Shown here one piece after another: positions 52,901 through 59,359 of a DNA stretch of 60,753 nucleotides (its first letter is position 1; the number at the start of each line of letters is the position of its first letter). The DNA is taken from the NCBI GenBank assembly GCA_032251515.1, contig JAVVDU010000013.1:1-60753 (forward strand), in the 5' to 3' direction. The DNA is from Carthagonibacter sp032251515. GTDB lineage: Bacteria; Gemmatimonadota; Gemmatimonadetes; Palauibacterales; Palauibacteraceae. Position numbers and translations under genes: made by a program. The notes under the pieces are model-generated. The model did no database searches and was not told the origin of the DNA. It saw nothing but the letters and a program-made list of their open reading frames with translations.

Positions 52901-54258
52901 GCCACCCGGCGTGCGGCCTCCTCCTCGGCGGCCCGGCGCGCGGACTCCTCGGAGCGGCGCCGTTCGGCCTCCGAGGCCGCCGTCTGCCGCGCCGACGCCG
53001 CCTCCGCCGCGTGCCGTTCGGCCTCCCGCTCCGCGGCGACGCGAGCGGCGCTCTCGGCGGCGATCTTGCGTTCCGCCTCCTCCTGTGCGGCCCGCAGCGC
53101 GGCCTCGAGCTCGGCCGCCCGTCGTTCCGCCTTCTCGGCGGCCGTCTTCGCGACCCGCAGGTCGCGCACCCGCCGCTCGGCCTCCTGCTCGGCGCGCTGC
53201 GCCTCCTGTGCGGCCAGCCGGGCCGCCTCCTCGGCCCGGTCCAGCTCGGCCGCCGTCTCGGCTTCCTCCTGGGCGGAGGCCTCTTCGCGCCTGCGCCGCG
53301 CGAGGGCCACGGCAGCTTCCCGCGCGGCCTCGAGCTCGGCGGCTCGCCGGGCGGCCTCGCGTTCCGCCTCGCGCGCCGCGTCCTCGGCGGCCCTCCGGCG
53401 CCGGCCCATCTCGGCGGCGGTGTGCGATGCGGCGGCCGCGATGCCGCGCCGGGCGACCTCCGCCGCGAACGCCCCCGCGGATCCGGACGGTTCGGCCGGC
53501 CGGCCCCGGGACGGCGCGAAGGCATCGGCGCCGGCCGCCGCGGACGGGCCGTGCCGGACGTCCGGGGGCGCCACCTGCACGGACTCGGCGGTGGAGACGC
53601 CGCTCCACGCCACGAAGGTCCGCTTCTTCCCGCCCGCCAGCGTCTCGGCCGCGACCACTTCGTAGAACGGCAGAGGCGCGGTGCCCGAGAAGCCGTCCTC
53701 CGTGCGGCGGAACAACGCGCCGTCTCCACCCTCGGGACCCGGAACGACCACGAGCGCGCTGTGCCACGGTTCGTTGAAGTACTTCCGGTGGGTTTCCGTC
53801 TCGGCCTCCGACAGGGCGGCGGGTCCCCCGGAGTGGCGCACGTACCAGCCCACGAGGCTGCCCTGGACGCTGCTTCCCGCGGCCCGCAGCGCCTCCCAGG
53901 CCGACGACGGGATCCGGTCCTCGCCGGATTCGGAGAGCGGAACGCGGGACGGGCAGGCCCCGCGGATCAGGACGAAGCGACGTCCGGTCTCGGAGTCTTC
54001 GCACAGGTCGCCGGCGAGGAGTCCGAACGGGCGGTCGGTGTCCTCGGCCGTCTCGACGTGCGCGAGGATGTCGCCCAGCGCCCGCTGAGTGATGAACACC
54101 TCGTACAGCGGCTCAGCGCCGTCCGCATCCCGGTCGCGGGGCGTCCAGGGGATGCTGCGGAGCACCGGTCGGGGCGCCCACATGTGGAACCGGTCCACGG
54201 CCTCCCCCGAGACCGCAGCGGCCGCTCCCATCCGATCCTGTCCGGTGCCGTCCTGCAT
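49981..54258 (-). CDS. Giant coiled-coil protein with degenerate MPN/JAB domain and C-terminal membrane anchor
   Basis: 1425 residues from the ATG at 54258 (GGCGGGGGGCG upstream); an earlier ATG at 54390 has no ribosome-binding site. Residues about 50-205 are an MPN/JAB domain: FGLLAGDLCED, then SLVGWYVRHSGGPAALSEAE and KYFNEPWHSALVVVPGPEGG. Of the JAMM metal ligands the first His is Val 140 and the Asp is Glu 153; His 142 and Ser 150 remain, so it is probably not a working isopeptidase. Residues about 300-1240 are almost only Ala, Glu, Arg and Gln in heptads, a very long coiled coil with internal 25-residue repeats. One membrane helix (about 1250-1270) leads to a 155-residue periplasmic tail with two Cys. 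Function unknown. Confidence 0.85.
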   Translation of the reverse strand: MQDGTGQDRMGAAAAVSGEAVDRFHMWAPRPVLRSIPWTPRDRDADGAEPLYEVFITQRALGDILAHVETAEDTDRPFGLLAGDLCEDSETGRRFVLIRGACPSRVPLSESGEDRIPSSAWEALRAAGSSVQGSLVGWYVRHSGGPAALSEAETETHRKYFNEPWHSALVVVPGPEGGDGALFRRTEDGFSGTAPLPFYEVVAAETLAGGKKRTFVAWSGVSTAESVQVAPPDVRHGPSAAAGADAFAPSRGRPAEPSGSAGAFAAEVARRGIAAAASHTAAEMGRRRRAAEDAAREAEREAARRAAELEAAREAAVALARRRREEASAQEEAETAAELDRAEEAARLAAQEAQRAEQEAERRVRDLRVAKTAAEKAERRAAELEAALRAAQEEAERKIAAESAARVAAEREAERHAAEAASARQTAASEAERRRSEESARRAAEEEAARRVAELESARQAAQEEAERHAREIEATIEAAERARADAEEEAARQAAELRATLEAAERARAAAEEEAARQSDELRATLEAAEQARAAAEEEAARQSDELRATLEAAEQARAAAEEEAARQSDELRATLEAAEQARAAAEEEAARQRSQLEAARRTAEMETEERERELQTLLTDAERARRDAERAAAEKAAELAAAREAAEREAEVHAAKLRATLEAAELARREAEEEAARQAAEAEAAVRAAEEEAARRAREADEAREAAEREAAERRREAEAHQAAIEDAVRRVSELEEARRAAENEAARWAREAEQARTEAEEDAARRLAELEQVRASAAAARRAAEEEAARRQEELVAARRTAEAAERKVRDADEARQAAELEAERFRQEEENRRAAEEDAVRRATELDAARREAEAEAERRRNEATAAREEAEREAERRRAEAEALREAEAEASRRAAELEAARSQAEEVASQRTEEVEAALEDARREARRRQEEERARREAEQAAARRADELEAARKEAEEVAARKAAEAEEARLAARAEARRREAAERDVAARIAELEQARTAAEEALRRATEERAAERRMEQHAAERSAEQEAEIRAVEERIARKEAELQEAKEAAEERARVLAAEAEAAREVARAEGERRRRAEETASRKVAELEAARAAAEAEAARVAAKARQVAQIARDEVARLRVERKALEEGTARRLAELEAERRAASGSRPSAGRTAAPPPAQRRDAERARREAERAARREAGERARREAEELSARRRAEERARREEEERRDRERREAEAAHARREAKRRRIREVTRIAAGVLLVVTAVAGMQRLIGWPASGPDADSAIETRPARAETPRAGELAGVTLPSPAGPDDEQIAPPAIEPVDLFPDETPVADILPPNPVDGLAAAAGRAAADYARIAERFAAGETGCDGLGSAFAAVDGAWMDYIMGGGTPDELQLDPQRTARHDSLSRRIREVETAFSATGCPRP
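52491..52845 (-). repeat. 75-bp tandem repeats in coiled-coil gene
   Basis: Four to five 75-bp units in phase (start marks at 52546, 52621, 52696 and 52771), each coding AEEEAARQSDELRATLEAAE plus QARAA. Neighbouring copies differ by few bases, so this segment expanded recently; a 25-residue period is not a multiple of the heptad. Confidence 0.85.
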
Positions 54259-54510
54259 CGCCCCCCGCCGTGTCGCGCCGGCCCCTGCCGTGTGGTCGGG
54301 CCGCAGTATTCCGTCTCCGCACGCGCAAGGGCCGTTCCACCGGCCGGGGGTCGGCCGGAAGCGCCGCACGGTTCGGCCAAACCTTTCCATGACAGAGGAT
54401 TGCGGGATTGTCAGAGGCGGTGTGGCTCGGGGGCGGGTCGGCCGTTCCGGCGGCGATGCGGGAATTCGGTCAGGGAATGGCGAATCGCGACACTTCGAGA
54501 CTCCCGGTCC

Positions 54511-55758
54511 TCACCAGGGCAGGCCGCCCGGCGGGACGGGACCGGCCCCGAGCCACGGCGGTCCGTCCACCGGCGCGGCGGGCGGTTCCGGGGCGCTCCC
54601 GCACGCGAGGCGGCGCGGCCCCTCGAAAGCCGACCCGGAAGCCGCCGCGAAGTGGTCGTACAGGAGTCGCGCGGCTTCGGCGATCGTGCGCTCGCGGCGC
54701 CATTCCGTGTGCCGGAGGCTGTTCACGAAGGCGGCGATGGCGAGGTGGCCGGCTCCGTCGGGGAGCGTGATGATGCCCACGTCGTTGATCGCGCCGCCCA
54801 TCGTGCCCGTCTTGTGCGCGACCGGCGTGCCGCGCGGCAGGAGTCCGCGCAGGCGCCGGGGGCCGGTGCGGGTCGCCTCGAGCTGCCCGAGCAGGTAGGC
54901 GCGCGAGGCATCGGAGAGGCCTTCACCGGCGAAGATCCGGGCCAGGAGCTCCGCCATCGCCTCGGGAGTCGCGGTGTCCCGCGGGTCCTGCCCGTAGCGG
55001 ATCCTGGCCTGCCGGCGGTGCTCGGCCGGCAGGGCGTCGCGCATGCGGAAGAAGTTGTAGCGGTACAGCTGTCTCTCGGGCACCGTGTCGGGGAGTCCCA
55101 CCAGGTCGGCGAACGTGCGGGCCTCCGACCGGTCCACGTCCACGTCGGTGATCCCGAGCTCCCGCAGGCGGCGGGTCACCTCCGCCGGTCCTCCCGCCAT
55201 CCGCAGGATCACGTCGGTGGCCGTGTTGTCGGACACGCGCACCGTGAGCTTGAACAGGCTGTCCACCGTGGCGCGCTCCGCCTTGCCGCCCGACCAGCTC
55301 GCCAGCGGACTGTGCCCGGGCCGGAAGTCGGTGATCGGGATCTCGAGCCGCTCGCCGAGGTCGATCTCGCCGGCGTCCACCCGGCGCAGGAACTCGAGCG
55401 CCATGGGAACCTTGGAGACGCTGGCCATGGGGAAGCGGCGGTCGCCCTGGAACGAGATGCGGGCGCCGGTCTCGAGGTGGATCGCCGCGATGCCGACCTC
55501 GCCGCCCACCCGCCGCGCGATCCGGGCGAGCGACCGGCCGATGGAGTCCGGTACGAGGCAGGCGACCACGCCCTCCACGCCGGTTCGCTCGACGGGCGGC
55601 TGGAAGGCCTGCGCGTCGGCCGGAGCCGGCAGGACCGCTCCGAGGACGACGGCGGCGAGGAAGGTGACGAGCCCGCAGGCGACCGCGGACCGGGCGTGGC
55701 GGACGGGTCGCGCGCCGTGCCGCCGCGCCATGACGCGTGTCGTTGCCGGCTCCTTCAC
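54511..55758 (-). CDS. Class A beta-lactamase-like serine hydrolase
   Basis: 415 residues. The start is the GTG with GGGAGG 7 nt upstream, giving a 50-residue N-terminus with a signal helix (CGLVTFLAAVVLGAVLPAP) ending ADAQA. Class A motifs: FPMASVSKVPMALEFLRR (SxxK), LTVRVSDNTATDVILRM (SDN), HKTGTMGGAINDVGIITLP (KTG). DVDRSEAR aligns with the Glu166 region, but about 40 extra residues occur before DPRDTATPEAMAELLARIF, and the Asn170 position is not kept. It could be a true beta-lactamase of an environmental clade or a related peptidase. Pro-rich tail. Single gene with its own promoter. Confidence 0.85.
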   Translation of the reverse strand: MKEPATTRVMARRHGARPVRHARSAVACGLVTFLAAVVLGAVLPAPADAQAFQPPVERTGVEGVVACLVPDSIGRSLARIARRVGGEVGIAAIHLETGARISFQGDRRFPMASVSKVPMALEFLRRVDAGEIDLGERLEIPITDFRPGHSPLASWSGGKAERATVDSLFKLTVRVSDNTATDVILRMAGGPAEVTRRLRELGITDVDVDRSEARTFADLVGLPDTVPERQLYRYNFFRMRDALPAEHRRQARIRYGQDPRDTATPEAMAELLARIFAGEGLSDASRAYLLGQLEATRTGPRRLRGLLPRGTPVAHKTGTMGGAINDVGIITLPDGAGHLAIAAFVNSLRHTEWRRERTIAEAARLLYDHFAAASGSAFEGPRRLACGSAPEPPAAPVDGPPWLGAGPVPPGGLPW

Positions 55759-55811
55759 CCCGTCGCCTCCCGCCCGGTCCGCTGCCCGCCGCATCGCGGC
55801 GCCGACCCCGG

Positions 55812-55841
55812 AGAATACGCCGTCGGAGCGCTCCGTGACAA
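55812..55841 (-). promoter_or_regulatory. Promoter of beta-lactamase-like gene with palindromic operator
   Basis: Minus strand: TTGTCA (55841-55836), 18-nt spacer, TATTCT (55817-55812), 5/6 and 4/6 matches. The spacer contains a perfect 12-bp palindrome CGGAGCGCTCCG (55824-55835), the place a repressor would bind. About 54 nt before the GTG start. Confidence 0.65.
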
Positions 55842-55957
55842 TCGCGGCCGGCCGTCGGACGGGATGTGACGCGACGCGGGCCGCCGTCGTCTGTCCTGTG
55901 ACGTGAGGGCCGGCGCCGGGCGCCGGAGACGGAGAACGCGGGTTGGAGGAGGCGGAC

Positions 55958-56449
55958 ATGCAGGGGATGCGGAAGAACCGTGGCGCCGGACGGAGCCTCG
56001 TGCTGGCGTTCGCTGGAGGGGTACTTCTGGCCGGCACGGCCGGGCCGGCGGCGGCCCAGCAGGGCCCCCCCGAGGGGCGCGGCATGCCGGCGGCCGAGGA
56101 CCGCGTGGAGCGGCTGACGGAGCGGCTCGAGCTCACCGAAACGCAGGCCGCCGAGGTGCGGACCCTGTTCGAGCGCCAGGCGGCGGCGCGGCGGGCGGCG
56201 TTCGAGAAGCACGGGAGCGACCGCCGGGCCATGCGGCAGGAGATGGAGCGGATCCGCGAGGGCACGCAGGCCCGCCTCGGCGAGATCCTCACGGAGCGGC
56301 AGCGCGAAAGGCTGCGGACGATGCGGCAGGACGAGACCCGCCGGCCCGACGGCGCGCCGCGCCGGGACGGGGCGGGACGGAACGACGCGGCGCAGCGGCC
56401 CGGCCGTCCGGGACGCGAGGGCACGCGCGGCCGGAGGCCGGGGGCTTAG
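55958..56449 (+). CDS. Spy/CpxP-like periplasmic protein
   Basis: 163 residues from the ATG after GGAGGAGG. Signal peptide (LVLAFAGGVLLAGTAGPAAA) then a small all-helical domain with two LTxxQ-type motifs, LTERLELTETQAAEVRTLFE and LTERQRERLRTM, as in Spy/CpxP-like proteins that bind unfolded or metal-stressed proteins. The last 45 residues are Arg/Gly/Pro-rich and likely disordered. Divergent from the beta-lactamase-like gene and 4 nt from the end of gdhA. Confidence 0.8.
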   Translation: MQGMRKNRGAGRSLVLAFAGGVLLAGTAGPAAAQQGPPEGRGMPAAEDRVERLTERLELTETQAAEVRTLFERQAAARRAAFEKHGSDRRAMRQEMERIREGTQARLGEILTERQRERLRTMRQDETRRPDGAPRRDGAGRNDAAQRPGRPGREGTRGRRPGA

Positions 56450-56453
56450 GGAC

Positions 56454-57875
56454 TCAGGGGAAGATCCCCAGCTCCTCGTAGCTCGTCGCGATCTTCGAGA
56501 TCGACAGGACGAAGGACGCGGTGCGCAGGTCCATGCCGTTCGACAGGCGCTTCTCCACGTCCCGCACCTGGTGGAACGCGACGGCCATGGTCTCCTCGAG
56601 GCCGGAGTTGACGAGGGCCTCCTCGTCGGCTCCGGCCGCGAGGTGCGTGATCTCGCCCTCCGAGAAGCGCTCGCCGGTCGCCTTCTCCACCGCCGCCAGC
56701 AGGCGCCGGTGCGACGTCTCGTCGTACCGCTTCTCCATCCGCCCGAACCGCAGGTGGGTGAGGTTCTTGACCCACTCGAAGTAGGAGACCGTCACTCCGC
56801 CGGCGTTCAGGTAGATGTCGGGAATCACGCGGACGCCCCGCTCCCGCAGGATCTCGTCGGCCTCCGTGCTCGTGGGCCCGTTCGCCGCCTCGCCCACGAT
56901 GCGGGCCCGGATGCGGCCGGCGTTCTCCGAGGTGATCGCGTTCTCGAGCGCCGCGGGGACGAGGATGTCGCACTCGAGCTCCAGGGCCCGGGCGCTGTCC
57001 GGGATGTCTTCGGCGCCCGGGAATCCGAGGATGGAGCCCGTGTCGCGGCGGTGCGCGACGACCGCCTCCAGGTCGAGGCCGTCGGGGTTCGCGATCGCGC
57101 CCTCGCGCTCGGCCAGCCCGACGAGCACGGCCCCGCCCTCGGCGAGAAACTTCGCGGCGTGGTATCCCACGTTGCCGAGTCCCTGCACGACCACCCGCTT
57201 GCCGGCGATTCCGGCCGACAGCCCGATCCTGCGCATGTCCTCGGCCACGTCGCAGGCCTCTCGCAGGCCGAAGAACACGCCGCGCCCGGTTGCCGCCAGG
57301 CGCCCCCGGATCCCTCCCTGGCTGACCGGCTTGCCCGTGACGCAGCCCTCCGGGTTCTGGTCGCCCGTCTGAAGCGAGCGGTACGTGTCGACGATCCAGG
57401 CCATCTCGCGGGCGCCCGTGCCGTAGTCGGGGGCGGGCACGTCCAGCGCCGGACCGATGAAGCGCTTCTTCACGAGTTCGAACGTGTAGCGCCGCGTGAT
57501 CCGCTCCAGCTCGGCCGCGGAATACGCGGCCGGATCGATCCGGATCCCGCCCTTCGCCCCGCCGAACGGGACGTCCACGATCGAGCACTTGAAGGTCATC
57601 AGGGCGGCGAGGGCCATCACCTCGTCGTCCGTGACGTCGGGGCTGAACCGGATCCCGCCCTTGGTCGGGGTCTTGTGGTGGCTGTGCTCCGAGCGCCAGG
57701 CCTCGACGACTTCGATCCGGCCGTTGTCCCGCTTGAGCGGAAACGTGAATCGGTACACGCTGTTGCACTCGCGGATCTGGGCCAGCAGGCCGGCCTCGAG
57801 GCCGGTGCGCGCGGCGGCGCGGTCGAAGCTGGCGGCGACCTGTGCGAAGAATCCGTGGGAACCCATCTGTCTCAT
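56454..57875 (-). CDS. gdhA: Glu/Leu/Phe/Val dehydrogenase (glutamate dehydrogenase)
   Basis: 473 residues. Reversible oxidative deamination of glutamate. Dimer and substrate motifs: SEHSHHKTPTKGGIRFSPDV, MTFKCSIVDVPFGGAKGGIR with the catalytic Lys region, DVPAPDYGTGAREMAWIVDT, nucleotide site RVVVQGLGNVGYHAAKFLAE and PAALENAITSENAGRIRARI. Length and motifs fit hexameric NAD-type GDH. Starts at the ATG at 57875 or the ATG three codons later; neither has a strong ribosome-binding site. Tail-to-tail with the Spy-like gene. Confidence 0.95.
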   Translation of the reverse strand: MRQMGSHGFFAQVAASFDRAAARTGLEAGLLAQIRECNSVYRFTFPLKRDNGRIEVVEAWRSEHSHHKTPTKGGIRFSPDVTDDEVMALAALMTFKCSIVDVPFGGAKGGIRIDPAAYSAAELERITRRYTFELVKKRFIGPALDVPAPDYGTGAREMAWIVDTYRSLQTGDQNPEGCVTGKPVSQGGIRGRLAATGRGVFFGLREACDVAEDMRRIGLSAGIAGKRVVVQGLGNVGYHAAKFLAEGGAVLVGLAEREGAIANPDGLDLEAVVAHRRDTGSILGFPGAEDIPDSARALELECDILVPAALENAITSENAGRIRARIVGEAANGPTSTEADEILRERGVRVIPDIYLNAGGVTVSYFEWVKNLTHLRFGRMEKRYDETSHRRLLAAVEKATGERFSEGEITHLAAGADEEALVNSGLEETMAVAFHQVRDVEKRLSNGMDLRTASFVLSISKIATSYEELGIFP

Positions 57876-58026
57876 CCGGGCTCGGGGTCGCGCCCTCCGG
57901 GAGGGCGTCTCGTGGCGGCGATCCGTGGGACGTCGCGTGGTCGTCGTCCCGGAAGCTAGCGGTTCGCGGGGCGGGGGAAACAGGGGCCGGGGCCGTCGAC
58001 GGCGGTCGGCGCGGCGGGTGGCCGGC

Positions 58027-58356
58027 TCAGTCGTCGCCCGGCTCGAAAATCTGCTTCGCGGTCTCCCCGTCGGCCAGCCGCCGGAACGCCTCGGCCCGCA
58101 GCCCTTCGCCCCCGCCCGCCGTCCGCAACCGCTCGGACTCCGCACCCACGTGGAACATCACGGCCAGCAGCACACGCGCGATCTCCTCGCGCGCCTCCTC
58201 GGCGGAGCGTCCGCGCTCGCACATCGCGTCGAAGGCGGCGCGCGCCGCGTCGTTCCGCTCCAGGATCGGCTCCACGGCTCCCTTCAGGAGGGGCCACGCC
58301 TCCGCGGGTGTCCGCGGCGTAGCCGGCTCCCGTCGCACGTCGCGTTCTTCGTGCAT
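58027..58356 (-). CDS. Small soluble protein of unknown function
   Basis: 109 residues from an ATG with AGGGGA upstream. No signal or membrane helix; predicted mostly helical, with AWPLLKGAVEPILERNDAAR and a repeated Ala/Glu pattern, and CERGRSAEEAREEIARVLLA then VMFHVGAESERL. Loosely like DUF1841-type helical proteins, but I do not recognise it firmly. Divergent from psuG, so the 34-bp gap holds promoters of both. Confidence 0.6.
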   Translation of the reverse strand: MHEERDVRREPATPRTPAEAWPLLKGAVEPILERNDAARAAFDAMCERGRSAEEAREEIARVLLAVMFHVGAESERLRTAGGGEGLRAEAFRRLADGETAKQIFEPGDD

Positions 58357-58390
58357 CGCTTCCCCTGTGTCCGAGTCCCGTCGGCAACCT

Positions 58391-59359
58391 ATGTTTGCGG
58401 CCACGGCGCCGCTCCGGGGGCCGGCCCGAACGAGGAGACGTTCGATCGACAGACTCGAAATCCGGCCCGAGGTGCGCGAGGCGCTCGCGGCGGGACGCCC
58501 CGTGGTGGCGCTGGAGACCACCGTGCTCGCGCAGGGGCTCCCCCCGACCGCCGCGCGGCGCGCCGCGCGGGGCATGGACGCGACGATCCGCGACGGCGGT
58601 GCCGTGCCGGCCCTCATCGGCCTGCTGCGGGGCAGGGCGGTGGTCGGCCTCGCGCCCGACGAGGCGCTGGAGGCGTTCGGCGGCCGGGAGGTGCGCAAGG
58701 TGAGCCGGGCCGACATCGGGCCCGTCCTGGCGTCCGGGGAGGCGGGCGCCACGACGGTGGCCGGGACGCTCGTCGTGGCCCGGGCCGCGGGGATCCCGGT
58801 GATGGCGACCGGAGGCATCGGCGGCGTGCACCGCGGCTGGCAGGCGGTGCCGGACATCTCGGCCGATCTGACGGAGCTGGCGCGCACGCCGATTCTCGTC
58901 GTCTGCTCGGGGGCCAAGATCGTGCTCGACCTCCCGGCCACCCTCGAGGCGCTCGAGACGCTCGGCGTCCCGGTGGCCGGCTACGGGGTGGACGAGCTGC
59001 CGGCCTTCTACGCCGCGCGCAGCGGCCTGGCGCTCGCCTTCCGGGTGGATTCCCCCGAGGAGGCGGCGGGCCTCGCGCGGGCGCAGCAGGAGGCGGGCCT
59101 TTCGGCGGGGATCGTGGTCGCGAATCCACCGCCGGAGGCCTCGGCCATGCCGATCGCGGAGCTCGAACGGTGGATCGCGGCCGCCCTGGAGCAGGCGTCC
59201 CGCCAGGGGGTCGGGGGCAAGGCCGTCACCCCCTTCCTGCTCGACCGCCTGGCGGAGTCGAGCGGCGGCCGGACGGTCGGGACGAACGTCGACCTCCTCA
59301 TCGCGAACGCGGGACTCGGCGGCCGGATCGCCGCGGCGCTCGCGTCCCCCGAACGCTGA
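58391..59359 (+). CDS. psuG: Pseudouridine-5'-phosphate glycosidase
   Basis: Cleaves pseudouridine 5'-phosphate to uracil and ribose 5-phosphate. Family sequence: EVREALAAGRPVVALETTVL, GAVPALIGLLRGRAVVGLAP, KVSRADIGPVLASGEAGATT with the active Lys, ATGGIGGVHRGWQAVPDISA, VVCSGAKIVLDLPATLEALE, and GTNVDLLIANAGLG. The only ATG is at 58391 (322 aa), but it has no ribosome-binding site and lies in a TATGTT box. GAGGAGAC sits 7 nt before an ATC at 58445, where the protein would have the usual family length (304 aa). The true start may therefore be ATC. No pseudouridine kinase gene is adjacent. Confidence 0.9.
   Translation: MFAATAPLRGPARTRRRSIDRLEIRPEVREALAAGRPVVALETTVLAQGLPPTAARRAARGMDATIRDGGAVPALIGLLRGRAVVGLAPDEALEAFGGREVRKVSRADIGPVLASGEAGATTVAGTLVVARAAGIPVMATGGIGGVHRGWQAVPDISADLTELARTPILVVCSGAKIVLDLPATLEALETLGVPVAGYGVDELPAFYAARSGLALAFRVDSPEEAAGLARAQQEAGLSAGIVVANPPPEASAMPIAELERWIAAALEQASRQGVGGKAVTPFLLDRLAESSGGRTVGTNVDLLIANAGLGGRIAAALASPER

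Noticed and set aside
50050..55869. A 1939-codon open frame on the plus strand across the coiled-coil and beta-lactamase-like genes
   Set aside because: It crosses two unrelated minus-strand genes and their intergenic region, its product is low-complexity Leu/Gly/Arg, and such frames arise automatically opposite Ala/Glu/Arg-rich GC-rich genes.
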